From the NCBI RefSeq assembly GCF_002946355.1, contig NZ_PKOZ01000003.1:117322-181321 (forward strand): 64,000 nt of DNA, in the 5' to 3' direction. Shown piece by piece: positions 35,070 to 43,646 of this stretch. The notes under the pieces were generated by a model that worked only from the letters and a program-made list of their open reading frames with translations, was not told the DNA's origin and made no database searches. The DNA is from Pradoshia eiseniae (GTDB taxonomy: Bacteria > Bacillota > Bacilli > Bacillales > Pradoshiaceae). Each line of letters begins with the position of its first letter. The first letter of the stretch is position 1. Both the position numbers and the translations under genes were made by a program.

Positions 35070-36898
35070 GCAAGATGGCGAAGCATGGCTTTGGACCGCG
35101 CGGCGGGCATGGGGGTCCCGTTGAGAAAGCAAAGGACTTCAAGGGATCCTTGAAAAGATTGATTACTTATTTAATCCCATATAAATGGAGGCTTTTGGCG
35201 GTCTTTCTCACAGCCATTCTAAGTACTCTTTTTACTATTTTGGCTCCAAAAATACTGGGAAAAGCGACAACGAAAATCTTTGAGGGAATTGTCTTAAAGA
35301 TGAAGGGAGTGCCAGGCGGGGGCATAGATTTCCATTATATTGCCCGAATCCTCATACTGTTAGGCCTGCTATACTTATTCAGCTCCCTTTTCACCCTAAT
35401 ACAAGGGTATATCATGGCAAGTGTAGCTCAAAGGACCGTCTTTCAATTGCGCGAGGAAGCAGAAGACAAGATCAGCCGCCTACCGCTCAAATATTTGGAT
35501 CAAACGACAACCGGAGAAATTTTGAGCCGCATAGTCAATGATGTAGATAATATTAGCACCACCCTTCAGCAAAGCTTAACACAGATTATCACAAGCATCG
35601 TTACCATTATCGGCGTTATCATCATGATGCTCTCCATAAGTGTATCCTTGACGATCATCCTGCTGTTAACCTTACCCTTAAGCGGGATAATCGCCGTTTT
35701 TATCGCCAAGAAATCACAGGGCTTTTTTGCGAGCCAGCAAAATATACTTGGACAATTAAATGGACATGTAGAAGAAATCTATACCGGTCACGAAGTCGTA
35801 AAGGCCTTTGGCCATGAACATAAAGCCATTGAGGAATTTGATGATATCAATGAACGGCTTTATCAGTCATCCTGGAAGGCACAATTTATCTCTGGTGTGA
35901 TCATGCCGCTTATGCAATTCGTAGGTAACATAGGGTATGTCCTCATTTGTGTCGTGGGCGGGATTTTTGTGGCCAACGGGCGCATTACCGTTGGGGACAT
36001 TCAAGCATTCATCCAATATGCCCGTCAATTCTCCCAGCCTATTACACAGACCGCCAATATTGCGAATATCCTGCAATCGACAATAGCCTCTGCCGAACGA
36101 GTCTTCGAACTGCTTGATGAACAGGAAGAGGAACCAGAGGCGATAAATCCTAAAACGATTCAGCACCCTCTTGGACAGGTGTCCTTTGAGCATGTTGATT
36201 TTGGTTATAGTCAGGATCAGTTATTAATCAAAGATATGAATATTAGCGTAAAACCGGGCCAAAAGGTCGCCATTGTGGGTCCAACCGGGGCTGGTAAAAC
36301 AACGTTAATCAATTTATTAATGCGCTTCTATGAACTTCAAGGCGGCGCCATTCGTATAGACGGTGTCAATATAAAGGACATGAAACGCTCAGAGCTTCAC
36401 AGCTTATTTGGAATGGTCCTGCAAGATACATGGCTATTTAATGGGACCATTGCCGAAAATATTGCTTACGGAAAGGTGAATGCAACAAAGGATGAGATCA
36501 TGGATGCCGCTAAGGCGGCACATGCAGACCATTTTATCCGGACCCTTCCGGAGGGCTTTGATACCATTTTAAATGAAGATGCCACAAATATTTCACAGGG
36601 ACAAAAACAGCTTTTGACGATTGCTAGGGCGATTCTTGCCAATCCAGCTATTCTGATTCTCGATGAAGCGACTTCAAGCGTTGACACTAGAACGGAACTC
36701 TATATCCAAAAGGCGATGAATCGCTTAATGGAGAACCGAACTAGCTTCGTCATTGCCCATCGCCTATCCACCATTAAGGATGCCGACCTCATTTTGGTGA
36801 TGAATAAAGGAACAGTGATTGAACAAGGAACACACGAAACCCTTCTCGATCAAAAAGGGTTCTATGCAGACTTATATAATAGCCAATTCGCTGGCTGA
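35066..36898 (+). CDS. yfiC: ABC exporter subunit with consensus ATPase site (YfiC-like)
   Basis: 610 residues; N-terminal Gly/His-rich tail (KHGFGPRGGHGG), six membrane segments, then Walker A GPTGAGKTTL, Walker B ILILDEATSSVD and IAHRLSTI. Its signature is altered to ISQGQKQ. Because the signature of one subunit faces the Walker motifs of the other, the altered signature here meets the altered Walker B of YfiB, leaving one good and one poor site, as in known heterodimeric exporters. GTG start within the YfiB stop, GAGGAGGAG upstream. Confidence 0.87.
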   Translation: MSKMAKHGFGPRGGHGGPVEKAKDFKGSLKRLITYLIPYKWRLLAVFLTAILSTLFTILAPKILGKATTKIFEGIVLKMKGVPGGGIDFHYIARILILLGLLYLFSSLFTLIQGYIMASVAQRTVFQLREEAEDKISRLPLKYLDQTTTGEILSRIVNDVDNISTTLQQSLTQIITSIVTIIGVIIMMLSISVSLTIILLLTLPLSGIIAVFIAKKSQGFFASQQNILGQLNGHVEEIYTGHEVVKAFGHEHKAIEEFDDINERLYQSSWKAQFISGVIMPLMQFVGNIGYVLICVVGGIFVANGRITVGDIQAFIQYARQFSQPITQTANIANILQSTIASAERVFELLDEQEEEPEAINPKTIQHPLGQVSFEHVDFGYSQDQLLIKDMNISVKPGQKVAIVGPTGAGKTTLINLLMRFYELQGGAIRIDGVNIKDMKRSELHSLFGMVLQDTWLFNGTIAENIAYGKVNATKDEIMDAAKAAHADHFIRTLPEGFDTILNEDATNISQGQKQLLTIARAILANPAILILDEATSSVDTRTELYIQKAMNRLMENRTSFVIAHRLSTIKDADLILVMNKGTVIEQGTHETLLDQKGFYADLYNSQFAG

Positions 36899-36925
36899 GC
36901 AAGATAGAATCCAACACTTTAAACT

Positions 36926-36975
36926 AAACTGCACTCCGTTTATTAGATGTATCTAACAAATGGAGTGCGGTTTTT
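36926..36975 (+). terminator. Terminator of the exporter operon
   Basis: AAACTGCACTCC...TTAGA pairs with TCTAA...GGAGTGCGGTTT over about 22 bp with few mismatches, followed by TTTCT. Confidence 0.88.
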
Positions 36976-37326
36976 CTAATGGAACAAAAAAACAAATTAG
37001 TGAGGGAGTTTGTTGCGTTCTCCCCGTTCTAGTTCTTATAGCAGACTTGCTTGTAGAAGTCTTGCTAGGCTTCAGTAATATGAAATTTAGATGGCATAAT
37101 TAAAAATGAGACTGGTCTAATACCAAACCCATTCCATAATTGCCCCTAGCTTTTATAGGTCCATTCAATACATGACTCGGTGATTTAATGAACCAATTTG
37201 CCAGAAAGAATTATCTGCCTTTTAAAAATATTTATAATATATTCGTTATTTTGAAATTGTGATGGAATATACAAAATTTTATGATAATATAATAATAGAT
37301 TACATAAGCTAAGGAAGGTGAGTGAT
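36976..37326. other. Intergenic region
   Basis: 350 AT-rich bases. Apart from the promoter and ribosome binding site expected for the next gene (GGAAGGTG at its right end) nothing is recognisable. Confidence 0.4.
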
Positions 37327-37512
37327 ATGCGTTCAGACCAGCTGTATAACCAATTAATGAATGAACTGCGAATCAATTATCAAAACTATTATGATTACCA
37401 TATCATATCAACACCTGATTTCAATAAACGGAGAAACTCACTGATTCTCCGCTTACGGATGGTTTCTTATGAAAGAGAAGCACAAATGAGCAAGCAGCAT
37501 CACTATTCTTGA
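37327..37512 (+). CDS. Hypothetical small protein, 61 residues
   Basis: ATG 37327 (MRSDQLYNQLMNELRINYQN) lies 6 bases after GGAAGGTG. Tyr/Asn/Arg-rich and soluble. Own terminator follows. Family not recognised. Confidence 0.55.
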   Translation: MRSDQLYNQLMNELRINYQNYYDYHIISTPDFNKRRNSLILRLRMVSYEREAQMSKQHHYS

Positions 37513-37561
37513 TTAAAGATCGAAAATCAACTAAACCTCTGTTTATTCCCATATTACAGAA

Positions 37562-37590
37562 AAACTTGGCTGTGTTCGCCAAGTTTTTTT
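37562..37590 (+). terminator. Terminator
   Basis: AAACTTGGC (37562-37570) pairs with GCCAAGTTT (37578-37586), then TTTTT. Confidence 0.85.
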
Positions 37591-37607
37591 CACACTAAAT
37601 TATAATT

Positions 37608-38138
37608 TTAGTATAATTTCTTCAGCTCGATAAGCTCCTTTGCCAGATTTTCAATCCGCTCCTTTTCTTCCTCATTCGTGATTTCATTATTTGGACCGAA
37701 GCATGATGTATGTAAGAAAACATTATTCAAGGGCAGGATGGCCTTAAAATACGAAAGGATTGGCTTCAGCTGATATTCCGTCATTAAGAAATGTTTCTCA
37801 GAGCCGCCGTTTGTCACAATACCGGCTACTTTCCCTTTAAAGCAATTCGGTGCAAGATGATCAAAAACATTCTTTAGAACACCCGGAATCGATGCTTGAT
37901 AAATGGGTGTTCCAATTACAATCACATCAGCCTCATTTAACTTATTGACCACGTCTTGTGTATCTTGATTATATTCAGAGAAGGGCACACCTCGCACAAA
38001 CTCCACGTCATAATTGCGCAAGTCCACCAATTCCGTAACTACGGATTCATCATAATGATTAATGGCCGTTAACACTTCCTCAACGGATTTCGCTGTTTTC
38101 GCTCCGATGATTGCTCCCGATAAACCGACTGCTTTCAT
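37608..38138 (-). CDS. NADPH-dependent FMN reductase family protein
   Basis: 176 residues with the flavodoxin-like fold of the SsuE/MsuE group: phosphate loop GLSGAIIGAKTAKS at the N-terminus, VIVIGTPIYQASIPGVLKN and GIVTNGGS for FMN binding. It would reduce FMN, perhaps for a sulfonate monooxygenase, though no such partner is nearby. AGGAGG lies 10 bases upstream of ATG. Single gene. Confidence 0.82.
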   Translation of the reverse strand: MKAVGLSGAIIGAKTAKSVEEVLTAINHYDESVVTELVDLRNYDVEFVRGVPFSEYNQDTQDVVNKLNEADVIVIGTPIYQASIPGVLKNVFDHLAPNCFKGKVAGIVTNGGSEKHFLMTEYQLKPILSYFKAILPLNNVFLHTSCFGPNNEITNEEEKERIENLAKELIELKKLY

Positions 38139-38275
38139 TCTTCTTCATCCTCCTAAAACTATGTACTTCCGTTTAAATATCTTCATAATGATTTCATCAT
38201 ACGATGATGAAAAAAGATTATCCACTATTCCGCTTTTTCATAGAAAAAGACCCTTTCCTAATTCCAGAGAATTAG

Positions 38276-38569
38276 TCAAGAGTCTGGGTAACCTGTAATC
38301 AGGATATCTTTATAATCGTTATTGCCTTCTAATATCATTTTGGCAAATGGACAGACTGGGATAATCAGTCTATTTTCCGAGCGGGCATGTTTTACCACTC
38401 GATTAATTAATTCACGGCCAAGCCCCCTTCCTCTATACCGTTCGATGACAAGTGTATGATTAATTAGAATAACTTTATGCTCATGCTCCCTTACACAAGG
38501 AACAAATTCTATTTGAGCAACAATATGACCGTCCATCGCTATATAAAATTCTGTTTTTGTATCAGCCAT
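38276..38569 (-). CDS. Small GNAT-type N-acetyltransferase (YjdJ-like)
   Basis: 97 residues, the short GNAT form (Acetyltransf_CG type). Acetyl-CoA loop ERYRGRGLGRELINRVV, followed by RLIIPVCPFAK with the conserved Cys-Pro-Phe/Tyr of this subfamily. Start at ATG 38569 (MADTKTEF) with GGAAGGTG 6 bases upstream; a longer frame to 38620 lacks a site. Substrate unknown. Confidence 0.78.
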   Translation of the reverse strand: MADTKTEFYIAMDGHIVAQIEFVPCVREHEHKVILINHTLVIERYRGRGLGRELINRVVKHARSENRLIIPVCPFAKMILEGNNDYKDILITGYPDS

Positions 38570-38714
38570 TCGCATCACCTTCCAGCAGATGTTTGCCTCT
38601 AGCCATGACTGGACGCCCAATGCTTCCAGAATGCCCTCCAGGCATCTCTGTTCATTTGAGAATATGCGCCTGACAGCAGATTAATTCCAAATAAATATCA
38701 TTATAGATATATAG

Positions 38715-38966
38715 CCTTGGCTTGAGCCCTCAACGAGTGATACATTGACCAATCTAGCCCATCAGGGAATTAAGCATGTCCATGTCACCATGCTTCACAG
38801 CTGACTGTCTGAAACACTTGAGGAATTAGAAAAGGAAAATAAGCAAAACATCTTGAATAATGGCGGGAAAGAATATCACTATCTGACAGCCGCGAGTGTT
38901 GATCCTCTTTTCATCGATTGTTTAGCCAGTATTCTCAGTCCCTATCTTTATGCCAGACAGGATTAA
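38715..38966 (+). pseudogene. Ferrochelatase C-terminal remnant
   Basis: One frame reads PWLEPSTSDTLTNLAHQGIK ... LEELEKENKQNILNNGGKEY ... VDPLFIDCLASIL and ends at 38964-38966. This order of motifs is the last third of a ferrochelatase (haem synthesis). An in-frame TGA at 38802-38804 interrupts it, a TAG lies just before it, and the N-terminal two thirds including the catalytic His are missing. It follows no promoter. A dead gene fragment; the functional hemH must be elsewhere. Confidence 0.7.
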
Positions 38967-38973
38967 GTACTTA

Positions 38974-39003
38974 ATGCTGCCCGTTATAAATGACGGGCAG
39001 CAT
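38974..39003. terminator. Hairpin terminator
   Basis: ATGCTGCCCGT (38974-38984) pairs perfectly with ACGGGCAGCAT (38993-39003). It lies between the ferrochelatase remnant and the stop of the opposing acetyltransferase; T-runs are poor. Confidence 0.6.
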
Positions 39004-39010
39004 AGCCGAT

Positions 39011-39526
39011 TCAAACCAGAACAAGATCTAAGCTCGGCCAACCATAGCCCACTTCCTGCAATTCCTTTCCCGAAATAATGAGCTTTTCTTTAAAGAAAGG
39101 CTTTCCCCCAATTAATTCATAAAAACATTTAGACGGATTCTCTTCAATCACCCAAACCAGCATATTCGTTATATGCTGATTCCTCATTTCACGAATCAAT
39201 TCCTTAACTAATTTCTTGCCTACCCCTTTTCTTTGACAATCCTTCAAAAGATAGATGGCATAAAGTTCTCCTTCAAAAGGGGATTTTCCGCTCCTCTCTC
39301 TTCCGCCGCTGATATAGCCGATGATTCGTCCACCCTCCAGTTCGGCAACCAGGACAATGGAATCCGGGTTCTCAATGATCAAGCGCCACTGCCTTTCTCT
39401 TTTTTCGAGTGACATTCCGTTTAAATATTGATCTGGAACAATCCCCTTATAGGTAGAACGCCAGCTTTCCACATTCACTTCCGCTATATAAGGCGCATCT
39501 GCAGGGACCGCCTGCCGAATTCTCAT
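39011..39526 (-). CDS. GNAT-family N-acetyltransferase
   Basis: 171 residues. N-terminal MRIRQAVPADAPYIAEVNVE SWRSTYKGIVPD is typical of this group, the acetyl-CoA loop is CQRKGVGKKLVKEL, and FYELIGGKPF the C-terminal strand region. Start at ATG 39526 with AGGGAAG 8 bases upstream; the longer frame to 39613 is unsupported. Substrate unknown. Confidence 0.82.
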   Translation of the reverse strand: MRIRQAVPADAPYIAEVNVESWRSTYKGIVPDQYLNGMSLEKRERQWRLIIENPDSIVLVAELEGGRIIGYISGGRERSGKSPFEGELYAIYLLKDCQRKGVGKKLVKELIREMRNQHITNMLVWVIEENPSKCFYELIGGKPFFKEKLIISGKELQEVGYGWPSLDLVLV

Positions 39527-39797
39527 CTGCATCACTTCCCTAATTGTTTTTGTTGAAGTATTTTTTTGGAATTCGACATAACAAACGGTAAATCCTCCCT
39601 TTTCTTCTTTCAATCTTCCTGTATAATTTACAATATATAGTAAAAACAGACTTTCCTGTCTGTAACCTTTCCTTAAACCATTGATAAGAGATTAATAGTT
39701 TTTTGCAAATTAGCGGTTCTATTCTAAAAACGGATGGGGATTCCCTTTCTTTCTTGCTATTTTGACAGGTAGAAACGAGATTAAAGGAGACGTAAAA

Positions 39798-39989
39798 ATG
39801 GGTTTGTTCAAACTGGTTAAACAAAAATTATGTACTCATGAATGGCATCGTATTGGCCGCGAAGGCAGTCTAATCGTTGGAATCTATTGTCCGAAATGTG
39901 AAAAAGAAGAGCATGTTGCCGAGGAACGCTGGGAAGAACTAAAGGAGATAGAGAAGGTCCGAAAATCATACCGAGGGCAGCAGCATTAG
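39798..39989 (+). CDS. Small Cys/His protein, possible zinc-binding
   Basis: 63 residues; ATG 39798 has AAAGGAG 8 bases upstream. CTHEWH at residues 12-17 and YCPKCEKEEH at about 31-40 could hold a zinc ion. Basic N-terminus and charged helical C-terminus. Family not recognised. Confidence 0.6.
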   Translation: MGLFKLVKQKLCTHEWHRIGREGSLIVGIYCPKCEKEEHVAEERWEELKEIEKVRKSYRGQQH

Positions 39990-39996
39990 CCAAACA

Positions 39997-40040
39997 CAAA
40001 AAGCTTGATTTATCCGAGACAAATCAAGCTTTTTGTTTTC
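39997..40040. terminator. Bidirectional terminator
   Basis: CAAAAAGCTTGATTT (39997-40011) pairs perfectly with AAATCAAGCTTTTTG (40021-40035). It overlaps the stop of the opposing exporter gene. Confidence 0.85.
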
Positions 40041-40488
40041 CATCACGCTTTATGAAGCGATACAGACCAAAAAATGTATTGAACAAAATATCCGATATAA
40101 CGATTCCGCAGGCAATTCCTATTGCACAATAACCGACATTCAAAAACCCCATAATAGCGGCATCATAGTCATTCATGGTTAGATGGCGAAACGCCTGGAA
40201 GGCTGAAATGCCCGGCACAATAGGGACTAGACCAGGCACATAAAAAACGGTCAAAGGCATCTTGAACATTCGCGCAGCAATTTGCCCGGCAAAGGCTAGC
40301 AGCAAGGAGCAAACCACACTTGCTTGAAAGATTCCATACCCATTGGTGCTTAAAAGAATGTAGCCCATCCATCCAAGCATCCCTACGATTCCGCCCATCG
40401 GGATAGACTTCTTCGGCACATTGCAGATGATGGCGAATGAGATGGATGATAAGAAGCTAAAGACCATATGAAAAATGAGATTTAACAT
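40024..40488 (-). CDS. Threonine/serine exporter, small ThrE-like subunit
   Basis: 154 residues, four to five membrane segments (SISFAIICNVP, GGIVGMLGWMGYILL, FYVPGLVPIVPGISAFQAF), corresponding to the C-terminal half of ThrE. The motif VPGLVPIVPG recurs in the partner as APLVPGIAITN. Follows the larger subunit by 12 bases on the same strand. Together they should export threonine or serine. Confidence 0.8.
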   Translation of the reverse strand: MLNLIFHMVFSFLSSISFAIICNVPKKSIPMGGIVGMLGWMGYILLSTNGYGIFQASVVCSLLLAFAGQIAARMFKMPLTVFYVPGLVPIVPGISAFQAFRHLTMNDYDAAIMGFLNVGYCAIGIACGIVISDILFNTFFGLYRFIKRDGKQKA

Positions 40489-40500
40489 CCGTAATGACTC

Positions 40501-41271
40501 CTACTGTATGAAAATATAATAAACCGTCGCTATTCCTGTTCCAATGGACCCAGCAATAAATATCCCCTCCACCATACGGATGGAGCCGGAAATATAATGC
40601 TTTGCCAAAATATCTCGTATGGCATTCGTAATCGCTATCCCCGGAACCAGCGGAGCCACCGTTCCAATCATCACAGAGCTCAAATGACTTCCGACCATTC
40701 CGTTGACAAAGAAAGCAGCCAAACCGCCTAAAAAGGCGGCTATATATTCTGTTATAAACGGTATTTTCAAATATTGATAGCCCAGCAAATACGACACATA
40801 ACAAACCAAACCGCCAATCATGCTTGCTGGCAAATCTATAAAGGTGCCATTCATGATTAGCATAACACTGCCGCTTAGAATCGCTGTGAAGATCAATTTC
40901 ATCGTGAGGGAATAACCCATCTTTTCCCGGTCGACCTCCTGCAATTTTTCATACACTTCTTCAAGAGTAAGGAGGTCTTCAGTGAAAAGACGGGATATTT
41001 GATTCACTTTTGTAATTTTATTCAAATTATGATCGCGATTATCAATTCGGATAAAATTGGTATTATTCATATCCGTTTTCACGAAAATCCCACTTAAAGT
41101 TATGTAGGTAAAGGTCTCCTGATTTCGCTCCACGCCGAGCGCTTTGGATATCATCCTTTCCATTGTGTCCTCTACCCGGCTTGTTTCCGCTCCGTTTTCA
41201 AGCATGATTTTGCCGGCTAGAAGACTGGCCTTTATTAAACAATCATTCTGACTGGATGCCAAACGTATCAC
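40501..41271 (-). CDS. Threonine/serine exporter, large ThrE-like subunit
   Basis: 256 residues. The first ~115 are cytoplasmic (MLENGAETSRVEDTMERM, TFTYITLSGIFV), the conserved front of ThrE-type exporters; about five membrane segments follow, with APLVPGIAITNAIRDILA. Split-gene form of ThrE with the small subunit behind it. GTG start at 41271 has GGAG unusually close, so the start could be somewhat different. Confidence 0.8.
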   Translation of the reverse strand: MIRLASSQNDCLIKASLLAGKIMLENGAETSRVEDTMERMISKALGVERNQETFTYITLSGIFVKTDMNNTNFIRIDNRDHNLNKITKVNQISRLFTEDLLTLEEVYEKLQEVDREKMGYSLTMKLIFTAILSGSVMLIMNGTFIDLPASMIGGLVCYVSYLLGYQYLKIPFITEYIAAFLGGLAAFFVNGMVGSHLSSVMIGTVAPLVPGIAITNAIRDILAKHYISGSIRMVEGIFIAGSIGTGIATVYYIFIQ

Positions 41272-41439
41272 TACTCCGCTTTAGATTATCAATTCTTTAT
41301 TAATATATTGTACAATAATATCTTGGAAAAGCTAGACTCATTTAGTCCTAGCTTCCTGCCTTTTTCTGATAAACTGCTATAATAGAAGAATGCTTTCATA
41401 TAGGAGCCCCATCTAAAGAATGAATCAGGAGGTTTGCAA

Positions 41440-42417
41440 GTGGAATTTATCGCGATTGATTTCGAAACAGCCAATCAATATCCGAATAGCGCATGCTCTA
41501 TCGGAATCGTCTATGTCAATAATCAAAAAATTGCAGATGAGAAGTATTTCCTTATACAACCACCTATCATGAAATTCGACCGCAAGAATATGGAGGTGCA
41601 TGGCATAACGCCTGAGGCCGTTAAGGATGCGCCTGCATTTAATGAAGTTTGGAAAATAATCGAACATGACTTTAAAGACACCATGATTATTGCCCATAAT
41701 GCCTATTTCGATATGAGCGTCTTACATGCTTGCCTGAAGGAATACGATTTAGCTATACCCGAATTAACCTATTGCTGCAGCATCCCTATTTCTAACCGGG
41801 CAATTGGGGGACATCGTGTCAGACAATCACTTAAGGAGCGGACCCGTTATTTTGGCATCGACCTAGAAGAACATCATCATGCCTTAGCTGATGCAAGGGC
41901 CTGTGCAGAGCTTGTGCTAAAAAGCATCGAAGCAAGCGGTCAGCCATCCTTTCCTGATTTTCTTGAAGCTCACCCTTCCTTGCCTATTAAGCGATTATCT
42001 CAGTTAAGGCCAATGAATGCCTTCACGAAGGAAAAAGCTCCAGTAACCAAAAAATATAGCAAAACCGTTAAAATAGGTGATATAAAACCAACGATTGACC
42101 CAGATGAAAATAACCCTCTCTATGGAAAGACCTTTGTCTTTACGGGTGACCTTGATTCGATGAACAGAATTGATGCCATGCAGACAATCGTAAATTTCGG
42201 CGGTATTCTTAAATCAAGTGTCAGCAAGAAGACAGATTATCTCATTATAGGGAGACAAGATCACTCAATAGTTGGAGACCAGGGAATCAGTTCGAAAGAG
42301 AGTAAAGCACGGGAACTTCAGGATAAGGGCATTCCAATCGAGCTGCTCGATGAGTCTCGTTTTCTAAGGCTGCTAGCTGAGGCCAAAAGCGGCCACACTT
42401 CAAAAAAATTAATCTAA
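41440..42417 (+). CDS. DEDDh 3'-5' exonuclease fused to a BRCT domain
   Basis: 325 residues. An N-terminal DnaQ-type exonuclease domain (1-170) has DFETAN (Asp7, Glu9), AHNAYFDMSVL and HHHALADARACAE, giving the DEDDh acidic residues and His. A BRCT domain follows from about residue 227 (YGKTFVFTGDLDSMNRIDAM, IVNFGGILKSSVSKKTDYLI). The architecture matches DNA polymerase III epsilon-like proteins of Bacillus with a BRCT tail; it probably acts in DNA repair. GTG 41440 has AGGAGG 7 bases upstream; TTG at 41434 is too close. Confidence 0.85.
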   Translation: MEFIAIDFETANQYPNSACSIGIVYVNNQKIADEKYFLIQPPIMKFDRKNMEVHGITPEAVKDAPAFNEVWKIIEHDFKDTMIIAHNAYFDMSVLHACLKEYDLAIPELTYCCSIPISNRAIGGHRVRQSLKERTRYFGIDLEEHHHALADARACAELVLKSIEASGQPSFPDFLEAHPSLPIKRLSQLRPMNAFTKEKAPVTKKYSKTVKIGDIKPTIDPDENNPLYGKTFVFTGDLDSMNRIDAMQTIVNFGGILKSSVSKKTDYLIIGRQDHSIVGDQGISSKESKARELQDKGIPIELLDESRFLRLLAEAKSGHTSKKLI

Positions 42418-42420
42418 AAA

Positions 42421-42510
42421 AGCGGCTGGGACAGAACTTATAAACGATTCCGCAAGACAAACGATAGCTTCCTTAATAGACTTTGTTAGGATATCTATTG
42501 AAACAAACAA
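42421..42510. mobile_element. Relic of an IS1182-type element end
   Basis: GGCTGGGACAGAACTTATAA at 42424-42443, with AAGACAAACGAT following, matches the reverse complement of 61190-61240 (GGGACATAACTTATAAACAA...AAGACGAAC). This looks like the terminal sequence of one insertion element family; no transposase remains here. Confidence 0.45.
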
Positions 42511-42560
42511 AAACCCGAACTATTAAGCGTGATAAAACTATCACCTAATAATTCGGGTTT
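42511..42560. terminator. Long hairpin, probable terminator
   Basis: AAACCCGAA-TATTA-GTGATA pairs with TATCAC-TAATA-TTCGGGTTT around a four-base loop, about 20 bp in all. On the minus strand it is followed by TTTTTGTTTGTTTC, so it suits termination of the thioredoxin-like gene. Confidence 0.75.
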
Positions 42561-42605
42561 ATTATTGACTGAAATACTGATACCTCAGCCCTTTTATGTT
42601 TTTAT

Positions 42606-42920
42606 TTATAATTCATTCAAAAATTCCCTGACTTGATCAGGTGTTTTGGCATTGGCACTGTGCAAATGTGCAATTTTCTCGCCGTTCTTATATACCAGCA
42701 AGCTCGGAATTCCCATCACATTATGTTCCTCAGCCAACTCAGGGAACTCATCCTTATCTACCATATACCATGTTTTATCCGCATGCTCGGCCACAATCTC
42801 ATCTATGAACATATCTAGCCTTTTGCAATCCGGACACCAGGTTGTCGTAAAGATTTCCACGGTGAGCTGGTTATTGGAAATTTGTTCGTTAAATTCCTCT
42901 ATTGTCTGTACCTTCTTCAT
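42606..42920 (-). CDS. Thioredoxin-like protein (YtpP type)
   Basis: 104 residues with a thioredoxin fold and active site WCPDC (Cys29, Cys32) in place of WCGPC, plus the cis-Pro in MGIPSLLVYKNG. Likely a thiol-disulfide reductase in the cytoplasm. The WCPDC site is also seen in YtpP-like proteins. Single gene. Confidence 0.82.
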   Translation of the reverse strand: MKKVQTIEEFNEQISNNQLTVEIFTTTWCPDCKRLDMFIDEIVAEHADKTWYMVDKDEFPELAEEHNVMGIPSLLVYKNGEKIAHLHSANAKTPDQVREFLNEL

Positions 42921-42988
42921 TTCAATTCCTCTCTTTCTGACTAGTCGCTCTTCTTATTTTACCTCAAGCGTTAAAAAAGAGAAATGAA

Positions 42989-43291
42989 TCAATTCGCATT
43001 TTCCTTTTCAATCTCAGAAAGTGGAATTCCGGTTGATTTCTCAAACTCCTCTAATGCTTTTTGAATTGTGTCATCTGATAGTCCATCAGTCCATTCAGAA
43101 ATCTCCTTGCTGTTCCCCTTTTCAGGATTTCCAATGTAAACCTCAATTGGTTCACCTTTATATTCAACCTTGGTCTTTGGCAGCTCATCTTCCGTTGACT
43201 CACTTGATCCGGCATAAATGGAAGTCGCTGCTGCATATCCCAATCCGATTACAAGCAGGAACCCAATCGTGGTCTTCGTGAATTTTCTCAT
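42989..43291 (-). CDS. Small exported protein, 100 residues
   Basis: N-terminal signal or anchor MRKFTKTTIGFLLVIGLGYA, possible cleavage after IYA, then an acidic domain (PKTKVEYKGEPIEVYIGN, IQKALEEFEKSTGIPLSEIE). No lipobox. Family not recognised. Confidence 0.6.
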   Translation of the reverse strand: MRKFTKTTIGFLLVIGLGYAAATSIYAGSSESTEDELPKTKVEYKGEPIEVYIGNPEKGNSKEISEWTDGLSDDTIQKALEEFEKSTGIPLSEIEKENAN

Positions 43292-43580
43292 TCTTTCACT
43301 CCTTATTTATCACTCGAGTCATTAGTTAACGGTTAACCTCCATCCAACCTTCTTGATATTATAAGTGAATTTTGTTAAAGCTTACGCTATATGTGGAGGA
43401 AACATATCGCTGACTTTCTAAATAAACCAATCACTCCTTACTACCATTTCCATTATCTTCTAAAACAAAACCTATAATCAATGGTCCATTGGAATTGTTA
43501 ATACCTTTTTCCTTAAAAGATTTACGGATGAAACACGAGGGATACCTCCTTCTTTCCCCTGAATCCTCCACATAGATTGA
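43292..43580. other. Divergent intergenic region
   Basis: AT-rich; no gene or RNA seen. Its right border holds the promoter of the radical SAM gene. Confidence 0.4.
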
Positions 43581-43610
43581 TTGACATAAATCGGCTAAAA
43601 TGACCATAAT
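43581..43610 (+). promoter_or_regulatory. Sigma-A promoter of the radical SAM gene
   Basis: TTGACA (43581-43586), 18-base spacer, CATAAT (43605-43610); start codon 37 bases downstream. Confidence 0.65.
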
Positions 43611-43646
43611 ATGGGGTATGAAATTTTTACCTTGAGGAGATTGAAT

